A DNA stretch of 64,000 nt from assembly GCF_020181655.1 (NCBI RefSeq), contig NZ_CP084032.1:3100001-3164000 (forward strand), written 5' to 3'. Positions 8,930 to 17,649 of this stretch are shown here, piece by piece. Position 1 is the first letter of the stretch, and every line of letters starts with the position of its first letter. The notes under the pieces were generated by a model. It ran no database searches, had not been told where the DNA came from, and worked only from the letters and a program-made list of their open reading frames with translations. The position numbers and the translations under genes are program-made. The stretch is from Pectobacterium colocasium. Lineage in GTDB: Bacteria > Pseudomonadota > Gammaproteobacteria > Enterobacterales > Enterobacteriaceae.

Positions 8930-9570
8930 TGAGCAACTATTCAACACAAATCAAAAACGCAGAACTAAACGAACGCGGTCTGGCAATCAACGCAGGCTGG
9001 GTTACGGTTTATCACGTTAACCCGGCAACGCGGGAATACCTGAGCGCCAGCTATGAGTATGTTATGCAAGGTGTTGGTTTGCCTGCTGACAGCTACGCAG
9101 ACGAACCCGAATTGCCGCCTGTCGGCAAAGCTTTGCGCCGCAGCGCTGACGGTAAAGCGTGGGAAGTTGTACCGGATTATCGCGGCCAGACCGTCTACAG
9201 CACGGAAACACGGCAGGCGCAGACTGTTAGCAAATTCGGCGAACTGCCGGATAACGTCACGTTGCTGAAGCCCGCGACAGAGTTTGATGTCTGGAACGGG
9301 AAAAAATGGGTGCTCGACAAAGACGCGCAAGTAGCAGCGGCAGTAAAAGCAGCGCAAAGCGAGTTAGCATCCCGCAAGGCTGCGGCGACGGCGCGTATCA
9401 ACGAACTGACTTATGCCGTTAACCTCGATATTGCGACCGATGAAGAGAAAGCCTCGCTTACAGCGTGGCAAAAATATGCAGTGCTACTGAGCCGTGTTGA
9501 TGTGAGCGCTACTGATATCGATTGGCCGACAGCGCCAGATGCTGAATTGATCGCTACAACCGATCAATAG
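8929..9570 (+). CDS. G: Tail fibre assembly chaperone (gpG/Tfa-like)
   Basis: Chaperone needed for tail fibre folding and attachment, 213 residues, immediately downstream of the fibre gene with an ATG overlapping the fibre stop. The family pattern is a middle section (YRGQTVYSTETRQAQTVSKFGELPD) and a C-terminal helical part (ARINELTYAVNLDIATDEEKASLTAWQKYAVLLSRVD), as in Tfa/caudovirales tail fibre assembly proteins. Confidence 0.88.
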   Translation: MSNYSTQIKNAELNERGLAINAGWVTVYHVNPATREYLSASYEYVMQGVGLPADSYADEPELPPVGKALRRSADGKAWEVVPDYRGQTVYSTETRQAQTVSKFGELPDNVTLLKPATEFDVWNGKKWVLDKDAQVAAAVKAAQSELASRKAAATARINELTYAVNLDIATDEEKASLTAWQKYAVLLSRVDVSATDIDWPTAPDAELIATTDQ

Positions 9571-9665
9571 CGCTTAATCGATCTGTATAAACGTTTATAA
9601 AACAATCACCCAAAATGTCATTATGTTGTTGGTTTTAAAATAATAATGATACATCGGGGAAAGCG

Positions 9666-9698
9666 AAGCCCACTGTTAGCGAAACAGTGGGCTTTTTT
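9666..9698. terminator. Bidirectional Rho-independent terminator between convergent tail modules
   Basis: An inverted repeat (AAGCCCACTGTT, short loop, AACAGTGGGCTT) is followed by a T run on the plus strand. It separates the plus-strand V-G operon from the minus-strand FI-U operon, which converge here. Confidence 0.85.
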
Positions 9699-9725
9699 CA
9701 TCGAGCACAGTTAAAAGCATCTGTG

Positions 9726-10148
9726 TTACCAAGGTAAGCCGATATCCATATCACCCAGCATTTCCCGCAAATCCTCGCTAACCCGTTCCAGATTCAGCGT
9801 AAATGAGATATGTCGCGCCTTACCGTCATTAAAAAACTCGGAACGGGTTTTGTTGATGTTGGTAATCACGTACATACCGTAGATGTTGCCCGTCCCTTCG
9901 ATCAGCGGCCAGGCTTTTCCTGTGTAGGCCATCGTTTCCAGCACGTTTAATGACACGTCACCGCCGGTTATTTCTGGGTACAGTTCACCAGCCAGCGTGA
10001 TTTTATCTTCCCCTGCGCCGATATACTGATAGCGCGGGGATTTGCCTACTCGGTCATTTTTAACGTGTCGCCAGCTGCTGTCATGGCTCAGGGATTGGTA
10101 CGGCGTAGTCTGCCGCATAAAGACGAACATACCCAAAATCATCATCAT
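9726..10148 (-). CDS. U: P2 gpU-like tail terminator protein
   Basis: Tail terminator/connector protein of the gpU family, 140 residues. Family features are an N-terminal MILGMFVFMRQTTPYQSLSH block, followed by DKITLAGELYPEITGG and MAYTGKAWPLIEGTG. It is the last gene of the inverted FI-FII-E-E'-T-U block. In P2, gpU is followed directly by gpD on the same strand; here gpD is 5.4 kb away on the other strand. Confidence 0.92.
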   Translation of the reverse strand: MMMILGMFVFMRQTTPYQSLSHDSSWRHVKNDRVGKSPRYQYIGAGEDKITLAGELYPEITGGDVSLNVLETMAYTGKAWPLIEGTGNIYGMYVITNINKTRSEFFNDGKARHISFTLNLERVSEDLREMLGDMDIGLPW

Positions 10149-10158
10149 GATAAAAATC

Positions 10159-13100
10159 CTATACGTGATCGGTCAGTTGTGAGCGCTGGCGATGCTGCTT
10201 ACGGCGTTCAATATCGTCTATTTCCCGCCGCAGTCTGGCGACGAGTTTGTCTTCATCCAGGCTGCGTGCATCCTGAATCGTGATATTGATTTCATATTTG
10301 TCTGTGCTGGACATACCGGCAGACATCGCCGTTTTCATCTGTGCTGCAGGTGAATTGATGGCCGGAACGTCCGCCGCAGCAGGTTGCACAGTAAACGGCA
10401 GGACAGACGCGGCCAGCACACCGGCGGTTTGCTTCACACGTTCGAGTAAGGGAATTTTGGGCTGTGCAGGCATAACCTGTGATTCACGGTAGCCGTTCGC
10501 CAGCATGACGGCCGGCGGCACGTTTTTAAAAACGATATCGCCCAGCTTGTTCGGGTCTTTCTTCTCTTCTGTCTTTGCTGTGCTGCCTGTTTTTGCTGTT
10601 TTGGGATTGCTCCCCGTCAGGTCCTGCAACGGGCCAGTTTGTTTAGGCTTGTTGCCTTCGCCTGCCGGTGGTTTTGCTGCCTCACCGGTTTTAATCACCG
10701 CATCGGTTTCTTTGGGGGGCTGTGGTTTCCATTCCTGCGCCACCATTTTCTTTTGTTTCTCATCCCACACGTACATCACCGGTTTTTTAGGCTCGTAGCC
10801 TTTTTCCGGCATTGCGCCGTTCATGGCATTTGATGCAGAAACGGCGGCATTTGCGGCTTCAGGGATAACCCCTAATTTTTCCAGTATCCAGCCAATCCCT
10901 TCGGCAACTTTCAAAATAACCGTCACTACGCCACTAATCGCCATGCCAACCACTTCACCAAATACTTTCCCCGCTTCCGTGCATTGTTTCAGCGATTCAG
11001 ATGAGGCGTTGACCGGTTCAAACAATTTGGTGAACCAATCCCATACGCCACTAATGGCCTGTCCGATCCCATCGAAAATAGGCGATAACGCCGAAAAAGA
11101 TTGTTTAACCGGTTCAAGGCCAGCCGTCAGGCCACTGAAAAAACCACTGAAGAACGCGCTAATCGGTTCCCAGTATTTGTAAATCAATACACCGGCCGCA
11201 ACGATTGCCGCACCGATAATGCCGATTGGGCTGAGCAACAACATGAAGCCCGTACGCAGGATGTTAAATACCGCCATACCTGAACCACTCAGTGCAGAAA
11301 ATCCAGATGTCGCCAGCATCCGCACGCCATTACCCAGCGCCGATAGTGCTGCGCCTGGCTGAGTGAATACCATCAACAAGGAACGGCCAGCGCCCTGGGC
11401 AATACCGCCGATCCCACCGATGCCACTGCGTATACTGGTAAGGATGCCCCCCCACGCGCGAGTGCTGGACAGGCTACCCGTCATAACGCCGCTAAGCTTG
11501 CTGAACATACTTGTAACGGTGCCAATACCCTTACCGCCGCTTAACAGGGATAGGCCAAGTTGCAGTTTGGAAAATGGCCCCATCAATATGCCAGTCGCGA
11601 GGGAGACGGTGCCGATGGCGGCGGTGAGCGCCAATGCGCCGCCAACAACCACGAGCAGTGTTTGAGCCAATTCAGGGTTAGCCGTCACCCATTCACGGAC
11701 GCTATTCACTAACGCCGTCGCCCCCTGGGCTAGCGAGCGCAAAAAGCCGGAGTCATTTTCAAAGATGGCAAAGCGTAACCCACTCAGTGCGCCACCCAGC
11801 TTATCGATATCCCCCGACAGGTTATCGCGTAACGTGCTGCCCATACGTTCGGCCGTTCCGCTGACATCGCTGAACTGGTCTTTTGTATTGGCAAGCGCTG
11901 ACAGGAAATTAGGGATCTGATCGATAGACAGGTCTTCTATCGGTGTGCCAAATAATGCAATTGCTGCATTGGCCCGTTCGGCTGGGTCTTTAATCTTCAA
12001 TAACCCCTTTGCGGTTTGCTGCATCGCGTTACGTGCTTGTGCGCCACCGCTGGCGATGGCTGATGACACGCGCTTCGCATTCAAGCCGATGGCGTCATAC
12101 GCCGCGATGCTGGTCTTGGACATATCAGAGCCACGGATTGAAAATTCCTTGACGGCATCGCCAGTCTTATCCAGCGCGAATTTCCCTTGCTGCGCCATAT
12201 TGACCAATAGCGTCATAGCTTCAGAACCGCTGTAGCCCATGTTCCTGAAATGCGTTGAATACTCATGCAATATCTCAGGTAACTCGCCGCGCATTTGGGT
12301 AGACACGCGTTGCATTCCTGCTGCCATCAAATCGAATGCGTCATCGCTGCTGCGAGCCAAGCCATTTTTCATCATAATGGCTGCGATCTGGATGTGCTCC
12401 GCCGTATCGCCGCCCAGCACGGATTGCATATCTAACGCTTTGCGCGAGATCCGGTCTAATTCCGCTTCACCGACCTCCCCCAATGCGCCCAGTGAGCTAC
12501 GCACCGCCGATACGGTGTTGGCGATCTGAGCGAGGTCATTGCTCACGCCGGCGCTATTGATCCCTTTAATGATTTTCGAATACTGCGAACCCATTGCAGG
12601 GGCTTCGGCATTTTGCGCGGCAATCACGGCGCCGCTTTTGTCTGATTGCAGATTAGGGGCCATCATTCTGGCACCGACATACGCACCGGCAACACTGGCG
12701 CCGATTGCCATTGCCCCTGTGCTACGCAGATTACTCGCTGTCTGCTGCATCCTATCGTAGCGTGTGCGTGCCTGCGTCACGGCCGCCAACCGCCGTTGCT
12801 GTTCCGCTAACTGGCGGTTATAGCGTGCGGTTTGGTCGCTAATCTGGTCTGTTGCCCTGCGGCTGCGATCGAGTATCACGCCGTGCCGCGCCAGCTCTGC
12901 CCGTAGCTGTGTTAACTGTTCGGTTTCGTTGGTCTGAGCCGTTGATAATTGTCTGATCAGCTCACGCTGCCGTTTCAGTGCCGCGTTTTGTTCGTCCGTT
13001 CGCGCACTGGCGGCACCAAATTCGGCACGCATCGCCGCTGCTTTGGCTTTAGCCTGTTCCAGTTCGCGGGTTGTTTTTGCTGATGCGGCACTCAGGCGGT

Positions 13101-13260
13101 CAAAACTGCTGGCCTGCCGTCCTAATCCGTTGAGGGTGTTTTGTGTTGCTCTGATTTGGTCAGCCAGCGCCGCCGTGCCGCTGCGTGCAGCACTGACGGG
13201 CCGAGCCATATTATTGATCGCGCTGAACGCCACGCGAATATTGAGATTGCGATCTGTCAT
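10159..13260 (-). CDS. T: P2 gpT-like tail tape measure protein
   Basis: Tape measure protein (1033 residues) that sets tail length. The first 170 residues are long charged helices, followed by the conserved TMP core (DNLSGDIDKLGGALSGL) and several hydrophobic segments in the middle (about residues 530-720). A Pro/Lys-rich linker and a C-terminal segment with DKLVARLRREIDDIERRK follow. It starts at the E' stop, as in P2. Confidence 0.93.
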   Translation of the reverse strand: MTDRNLNIRVAFSAINNMARPVSAARSGTAALADQIRATQNTLNGLGRQASSFDRLSAASAKTTRELEQAKAKAAAMRAEFGAASARTDEQNAALKRQRELIRQLSTAQTNETEQLTQLRAELARHGVILDRSRRATDQISDQTARYNRQLAEQQRRLAAVTQARTRYDRMQQTASNLRSTGAMAIGASVAGAYVGARMMAPNLQSDKSGAVIAAQNAEAPAMGSQYSKIIKGINSAGVSNDLAQIANTVSAVRSSLGALGEVGEAELDRISRKALDMQSVLGGDTAEHIQIAAIMMKNGLARSSDDAFDLMAAGMQRVSTQMRGELPEILHEYSTHFRNMGYSGSEAMTLLVNMAQQGKFALDKTGDAVKEFSIRGSDMSKTSIAAYDAIGLNAKRVSSAIASGGAQARNAMQQTAKGLLKIKDPAERANAAIALFGTPIEDLSIDQIPNFLSALANTKDQFSDVSGTAERMGSTLRDNLSGDIDKLGGALSGLRFAIFENDSGFLRSLAQGATALVNSVREWVTANPELAQTLLVVVGGALALTAAIGTVSLATGILMGPFSKLQLGLSLLSGGKGIGTVTSMFSKLSGVMTGSLSSTRAWGGILTSIRSGIGGIGGIAQGAGRSLLMVFTQPGAALSALGNGVRMLATSGFSALSGSGMAVFNILRTGFMLLLSPIGIIGAAIVAAGVLIYKYWEPISAFFSGFFSGLTAGLEPVKQSFSALSPIFDGIGQAISGVWDWFTKLFEPVNASSESLKQCTEAGKVFGEVVGMAISGVVTVILKVAEGIGWILEKLGVIPEAANAAVSASNAMNGAMPEKGYEPKKPVMYVWDEKQKKMVAQEWKPQPPKETDAVIKTGEAAKPPAGEGNKPKQTGPLQDLTGSNPKTAKTGSTAKTEEKKDPNKLGDIVFKNVPPAVMLANGYRESQVMPAQPKIPLLERVKQTAGVLAASVLPFTVQPAAADVPAINSPAAQMKTAMSAGMSSTDKYEINITIQDARSLDEDKLVARLRREIDDIERRKQHRQRSQLTDHV

Positions 13261-13726
13261 TCCGAGTTTCCGCTTCTAACGGCCGCTCGGCTGCGCCATG
13301 CCAGCAATTCATCTACAGGCATGGCGTCCATCGCCGACGGCAACCAATGGAAAATTGCTGCGATGTCGGCCATCGCCTCTTCAACACTGTTAAACGGGCA
13401 GTGAATTACGCCGTTACCGCGCCCGTCTCGTTCGCTGGGGAAGAGGGTTGCAAAAAAGTCGCCACCGCATTGGAGAGCTGGCAAAAATCCCAGGTATCCA
13501 TCGTGGTGAGTTCTTCTTTCGTCAGCGCCGGACTGGTAACGCGCGGGAGCAACGTCAGCAAACTATCAACATCGGACGTCATCACATCGTAGACTTTCAG
13601 CCCACGCAGCGATCCGGCCTGCTTTAGTGCGCCAGTGATCGTAACTTCTTTCACGTCACCGCCTTTACGCGTAATTGGGTTTTGCAGAATGACGACGTTA
13701 TTTTGTTTCTCAGTCATGGTAGACAT
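13257..13726 (-). CDS. E': gpE+E' tail assembly chaperone frameshift product
   Basis: Extended chaperone made by programmed -1 frameshifting from gpE into the overlapping E' frame (E' frame open 13484 to 13257). On the minus strand the slippery heptamer T TTT TTG is present (plus positions 13451-13457) near the 3' end of E, the same heptamer used by P2. The E' part carries the conserved DIAAIFHWLPSAMDAMPVDE motif. The frameshifted protein loads the tape measure during tail assembly in P2. Confidence 0.82.
13406..13726 (-). CDS. E: P2 gpE-like tail assembly chaperone
   Basis: Short form of the tail assembly chaperone (106 residues), translated without frameshifting. It contains the E family pattern ITRKGGDVKEVTITGALKQAG at the start and a small helical core ending in ATFLQPSSP, where the slippery site lies. 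It sits between the tube gene and the tape measure, as in P2. Confidence 0.88.
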   Translation of the reverse strand: MSTMTEKQNNVVILQNPITRKGGDVKEVTITGALKQAGSLRGLKVYDVMTSDVDSLLTLLPRVTSPALTKEELTTMDTWDFCQLSNAVATFLQPSSPANETGAVTA

Positions 13727-13731
13727 TTCCT

Positions 13732-14247
13732 TTATAGCCCAACGTTAGCGCGGTGTTTTTCCAGCATATCGACACCGGCCACTTTATAAATCATGTTCAG
13801 CACATCCACTTCCATGACCTCTTCACCGCTGATCGTCAGCTTGAAGTAGGTATTTTTCAGCGTGTATTTATGTGCCGTATCTTCACCCACTTTGGCAGAG
13901 CCTGGGTCAAGCTCGGTAAACCGGCCACGCGTCTGGATTTCACACGGCACCGCTTCACCTGTGGCTTCATCCTGATACGAACCCGCAAAGCGCGTTTGCA
14001 TACCGTCCGCCGTGGAAACGCCCCACTTTTTCAACAAGCCAGCATCCAGCCCGCCGAGGGTGATTTCCATATCCAGTGCACCCGCATCAAAACCGAAGTC
14101 AATCGCGACAAAGCCAGGCATACCACCCGCCTGATAGTCTTCCGTCTTGCGCGTGAGTTTGGGCGGTGTCACTTCCGGTACTTGACCGAAATAGTTGTCA
14201 CCGTCGATAAACAGATTGAAGTATTTAAGTTTCTTTGGCAGAGACAT
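13732..14247 (-). CDS. FII: P2 gpFII-like major tail tube protein
   Basis: Major tail tube subunit of 171 residues, which forms the inner tube through which DNA passes. The N-terminus (SLPKKLKYFNLFIDGDNYFGQV) and the PPKLTRKTEDYQAGGMPG segment are hallmarks of gpFII. It follows the sheath gene with a 10-base gap. Confidence 0.95.
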   Translation of the reverse strand: MSLPKKLKYFNLFIDGDNYFGQVPEVTPPKLTRKTEDYQAGGMPGFVAIDFGFDAGALDMEITLGGLDAGLLKKWGVSTADGMQTRFAGSYQDEATGEAVPCEIQTRGRFTELDPGSAKVGEDTAHKYTLKNTYFKLTISGEEVMEVDVLNMIYKVAGVDMLEKHRANVGL

Positions 14248-14257
14248 GATTTACCCC

Positions 14258-15451
14258 TTACCCGCTGAACGTATTGGCGAACGTCGCGAAGTATTCGTCA
14301 GTAAACTCCTGCACCAGATCCAAATGCTCCAATGGCGGAACGGGTGTGTAGTTGTACTTGATGGTTAGTTTTCCCGTGCGCAGCGTTTCGCCGGTGTTGG
14401 TTTCTTTGTCATACCAACAATTCGCACCCAGCAGACGGCCAGCGGTGACCAACGCCGTTAACTTGCGGTTGATGCCGTCCACAATATCTTTTGCCAGTGA
14501 TGGCGTAAGCGGCTTATCAATGTAGAAGAAATGCGCTTCTGCGATGGTGTCTGCGAGGATTTGCGCGGTACGGGTGTAGCTTTCAAACAGATAGGTTTCA
14601 CGGTCACAGGTGCGTGATCCCCAAAAGCGAAAGCCGTTCTGCTTAATCAGCGTAGTGATGCCGTTGCTGTTCAGCTCGTCCGCATCGGTATCGGTACCCT
14701 GTAGCGTGAAATACACATCCTTGCTCAGTCCCAACACACCGTTTACGGCAACGTTAGATAACACTTTGTGCCAGCCCGTCTCCGCATCAATTTTGGCACG
14801 CAGGCCAACTGCAAACGCTGGCGCGGGTACGGTCACGTTTTCCCCTTTGACGGTGTCGTAGGCGATAAAGTCAGGCCAGATAACCATCAGTTCACGCTGG
14901 GAGAAATTTTCACGGTACGTTTTCGCCGCCGCGATGGTTGCACAGTCATGCGCACTGACATAGGCGAACGCGTTTAGCTTTTCAGCAATCACGGACAACT
15001 GTGCGGCAACGGCTTGGGTATCCAGTTCCGGCACGGCCAGTACGCGTGGGCGAACACCAATTCGCGCCTCTGCCGACAGCAGCGCATACAGCCCCGTATA
15101 GCGCCCGCTGGCATCGGAACCGCCGATCACTAACTGATCCTGCGTCGGTTTAGGTTCATTGCCTTCTGCCTGCGCATTCGCCGCATCTGCCACGCGGATC
15201 ACCACCGTCTGAGGGCTGGCCTGGTCGGAAATGCATTTCAGAGTCGTGTGTAACGTGCCTGTTTTGCCCGCCTTACCTAACACGCTGGCAACGCGGGTTA
15301 ACAATACCGGTTCGTTTAACGGGAACGTATCAGCGTCGGCATCATCGGCGGTGCACACCACGCCGATCACTGCCGAGTCGATATCGTTAATGATGGTGCT
15401 GAGATCCGTGGTTTCTCGGACGGTCACACCGTGATGATAATTAGTCGCCAT
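14258..15451 (-). CDS. FI: P2 gpFI-like contractile tail sheath protein
   Basis: Tail sheath subunit (397 residues) that contracts around the tube during infection. It begins MATNYHHGVTVRETTDLSTI and ends with the family's handshake segment (GKLTIKYNYTPVPPLEHLDL). It is the first gene of the inverted minus-strand tail block, so its promoter must lie in the 155-bp gap shared with gpD. Confidence 0.95.
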   Translation of the reverse strand: MATNYHHGVTVRETTDLSTIINDIDSAVIGVVCTADDADADTFPLNEPVLLTRVASVLGKAGKTGTLHTTLKCISDQASPQTVVIRVADAANAQAEGNEPKPTQDQLVIGGSDASGRYTGLYALLSAEARIGVRPRVLAVPELDTQAVAAQLSVIAEKLNAFAYVSAHDCATIAAAKTYRENFSQRELMVIWPDFIAYDTVKGENVTVPAPAFAVGLRAKIDAETGWHKVLSNVAVNGVLGLSKDVYFTLQGTDTDADELNSNGITTLIKQNGFRFWGSRTCDRETYLFESYTRTAQILADTIAEAHFFYIDKPLTPSLAKDIVDGINRKLTALVTAGRLLGANCWYDKETNTGETLRTGKLTIKYNYTPVPPLEHLDLVQEFTDEYFATFANTFSG

Positions 15452-15524
15452 GCTGTTGCCTCAATGGGTCAAATGTCCGGCTTCATGATTGCGGGATTTC
15501 GCTGCCTGCGCACGGCGTTTGCTG

Positions 15525-15542
15525 TGTCTTAGGAGCGTGACA
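15525..15542. promoter_or_regulatory. Putative Ogr-binding site between divergent FI and gpD
   Basis: A TGT-N12-ACA dyad matches the Ogr/Delta operator consensus. Fifty-five bases to the right of its centre lies about 15589, 18 bases before the gpD ATG. Fifty-five bases to the left is about 15478, 27 bases before the FI start. Because the site is a dyad it could in principle serve both directions. That dual role is inference. Confidence 0.5.
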
Positions 15543-15606
15543 ACCGAGGCTGATTGTCCCTACGCGCGCGTAACGCGAGTATTCAGGCAGAGATCAGGGG
15601 GTAACA

Positions 15607-16740
15607 ATGTCAATAATGGACACGTTAGGGGCTATTTCTGGGCGGCTGGACGAATACTCACCCCGTCCGGCGTTTATGGTGAGGGTTGGCGATAAGCAGG
15701 TTACAGAGCTGAATGATCGGCTGATATCTTTATCGCTGACAGATAACCGAGGCTTTGAGGCTGATTCGCTGGAATTGGTGCTGGATGATGCAGACGGAAA
15801 ATTAGCCCTGCCGGAGCGCGGCGCAAAAGTCACCGTGGCACTGGGCTGGGCGAATGAACCGCTAATCAGCAAGGGGACATTCACGGTTGATGAAATTGCC
15901 CATCGTGGCCCGCCGGATCAGTTGACTATCAGCGCCCGTAGCGCGGATTTTAGAGATACATTTAACGTTAAGCGTGAATACAGTTGGCACAATGTGACCG
16001 TCGGGTTTGTGGTATCTGCCATCGCCAGCCGCTACGGGCTGAAAGCAGGTGTGACAGAACGGCTGGCGAAGCTGGAACTTGACCATGCTGACCAGACGAA
16101 TGAATCAGATATCAGTTTTCTTACTCGCATGGCGGAAATGGTTGGGGCAATCGCAACCATAAAAAACGGCATGTTGCTGTTCATTGTCCCGGGGCAGGCG
16201 GTTTCACAAAGTGGCAAGCCACTACCGGCCATCACCATTACACGCAGTAGCGGAGACAGTCACAGCTTCCGCGTTGCTGACCGCGACGCGTACACCGGCG
16301 TTACGGCGTACTGGCTGGATCTGAATTTTGGCAAGACCAAAACGACAAAGGTAAAAAATAAACGTAAAACCAGTACGCCAGCTAAAAAGAAAGAACCCGC
16401 ATCCAGCAGTAAAGAGGGGAATTATCTGAAGGGAACGGAAGGTAATGTTTATGTCATGCGTTCTACGTTTAAAACCGAGCAAGCGGCAAAACGTGCAGCC
16501 GCAGCGAAATGGTCGACGTTACAGCGCGGTGCCGCAGAATTCAGTATGACGTTAGCGCGAGGCCGTGCCGATCTATATCCCGAATTACACGCCCGTATGT
16601 CTGGATTTAAAACGGTTATCGATAATGCCGATTGGATAATTACACGCTGCGTACATGAAATTAGCCAATCAGGATTTACTACATCGCTGGAATTTGAAGT
16701 GAAAATAACGGATTGGGCAGCAGACGATAATGATGATTAA
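15607..16740 (+). CDS. D: P2 gpD-like baseplate hub / late control protein
   Basis: Baseplate hub protein gpD (377 residues), homologous to T4 gp27. Its N-terminal half has the RLDEYSPRPAFMVRVGD start and LTDNRGFEADSLELVLDD motif typical of the family. A Lys/Thr/Ser-rich linker lies near residues 245-280. The C-terminus (ITRCVHEISQSGFTTSLEFE) is conserved. A CAGGGGG ribosome site precedes ATG 15607. It stands on the plus strand, opposite to the FI-U genes with which it is co-transcribed in P2. Confidence 0.93.
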   Translation: MSIMDTLGAISGRLDEYSPRPAFMVRVGDKQVTELNDRLISLSLTDNRGFEADSLELVLDDADGKLALPERGAKVTVALGWANEPLISKGTFTVDEIAHRGPPDQLTISARSADFRDTFNVKREYSWHNVTVGFVVSAIASRYGLKAGVTERLAKLELDHADQTNESDISFLTRMAEMVGAIATIKNGMLLFIVPGQAVSQSGKPLPAITITRSSGDSHSFRVADRDAYTGVTAYWLDLNFGKTKTTKVKNKRKTSTPAKKKEPASSSKEGNYLKGTEGNVYVMRSTFKTEQAAKRAAAAKWSTLQRGAAEFSMTLARGRADLYPELHARMSGFKTVIDNADWIITRCVHEISQSGFTTSLEFEVKITDWAADDNDD

Positions 16741-16790
16741 TGCAGCGCCTGTGTATAATGACAGTAACACCAACCGTTTGAGGGGTTGTC

Positions 16791-17033
16791 ATGGCGATCA
16801 AATGTCCAAAGTGCCGCGCAACTGCAAAAACACGTACCAGCGTAGAACTCAGCCCATTAGTTCGACGTAGCTATCACCAGTGCCAAAACATGATGTGCGG
16901 CTACTGCTTTACCAGTATGACGCACATTGATGAATCACTGAACGAAACGAAACCCGCGCCTGGTGCATGTGTCCCCACCAATATCTTTCCCCGTAGCCAC
17001 AAAGGGGAAAATCAGTTGGATTTAGCGTTGTAG
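16791..17033 (+). CDS. ogr: Ogr/Delta-type zinc-finger late gene activator
   Basis: Transcriptional activator of phage late promoters that contacts RNA polymerase alpha. The 80-residue protein has the family's four cysteines C5-x2-C8...C31-x4-C36, with RRSYHQCQN before the second pair. It is the last gene of the prophage, as in P2, and its targets are probably the TGT-N12-ACA sites noted here. Confidence 0.93.
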   Translation: MAIKCPKCRATAKTRTSVELSPLVRRSYHQCQNMMCGYCFTSMTHIDESLNETKPAPGACVPTNIFPRSHKGENQLDLAL

Positions 17034-17054
17034 ATTGTTTAATCCGGCTTAACA

Positions 17055-17083
17055 AAAGCGGCTAAATTCTTGGCCGCTTTTTT
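17055..17083 (+). terminator. Rho-independent terminator after ogr
   Basis: AAAGCGGC, 9-base loop, then GGCCGCTTTTTT directly downstream of ogr on the plus strand. Confidence 0.8.
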
Positions 17084-17097
17084 CATGCCTAAAATCA

Positions 17098-17132
17098 GTG
17101 CTGCCACTCTGCTGCCATTTTGCTGCCACTCG
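17098..17132. repeat. Three 11-bp tandem repeats, possible integrase arm-type sites at the prophage right end
   Basis: TGCTGCCACTC, TGCTGCCATTT and TGCTGCCACTC follow one another with 11-bp spacing, close to one helical turn. Similar tandem short repeats flank the tRNA-Asn island integrase in this window. They lie between ogr and tRNA-Leu, where attR is expected. The role is inferred from spacing and place. Confidence 0.45.
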
Positions 17133-17147
17133 CCCTTTTTCAGGCAC

Positions 17148-17170
17148 AAAAAAACCGCCTTTCGGCGGTT
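17148..17170 (-). terminator. Terminator of the tRNA-Gly-Cys-Leu transcript
   Basis: AACCGCC-TTTC-GGCGGTT hairpin followed, on the minus strand, by a run of T residues (plus-strand A run at 17148-17154), downstream of the minus-strand tRNA cluster. Confidence 0.8.
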
Positions 17171-17214
17171 GAATTTTATTTTATAACTTCTTGTTTTTAT
17201 TGAAGTTAAATCAA

Positions 17215-17301
17215 TGGTGCCCGGAGCGGGACTTGAACCCGCACAGCGCGAACGCCGAGGGATTTTAAATCCCTTGTGTCTACCGATTTCACCACCCGGG
17301 C
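17215..17301 (-). tRNA. leuZ: tRNA-Leu (anticodon TAA)
   Basis: An 87-nt cloverleaf with long variable arm (CTCGGCGTTCGCGCTGTG) and encoded CCA. The anticodon loop reads TTTAAAA, giving anticodon TAA. It is nearly identical to E. coli leuZ and in the same order after tRNA-Cys. The prophage ends about 80-180 bases from its 3' end, so this tRNA or its 3' flank is the likely attachment site. Confidence 0.97.
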
Positions 17302-17309
17302 ATAAATAT

Positions 17310-17383
17310 TGGAGGCGCGTTCCGGAGTCGAACCGGACTAGACGGATTTGCAATCCGCTACATAACCGCTTTGTTAACGCGCC
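17310..17383 (-). tRNA. cysT: tRNA-Cys (anticodon GCA)
   Basis: A 74-nt tRNA with acceptor GGCGCGT/ACGCGCC, encoded CCA and anticodon loop containing GCA. It matches E. coli cysT and lies between glyW and leuZ as in E. coli. Confidence 0.97.
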
Positions 17384-17434
17384 AAAATATTCAGGTCTCA
17401 ATGACCAACATCCGCTATTGCCGATGCTTTAAAT

Positions 17435-17510
<76 letters not shown>

Positions 17511-17649
17511 AACACAGAACTTACTGATTTTTTTAACTTCTTACAAACCAGCGTTGCTGTTGATGCGGTGCATTCTACTGACCTGACACGATGAGTCAAC
17601 AGAATTATCAAGCAACCACGTTCGTTTGCTGATTTTTACGGCGCTTCGA

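Noticed and set aside
6488..9570. Invertible tail-fibre cassette
   Set aside because: Only one fibre gene and one assembly gene are present, with no alternative fibre ends, crossover repeats or Gin/Cin-type invertase nearby.
1..17035. Tailocin (carotovoricin-like) cluster instead of a prophage
   Set aside because: Terminase small subunit, head completion gpL and gpX are present, and the gene order is that of a full P2-like phage, so a tail-only bacteriocin is less likely. The left part lies outside the window.
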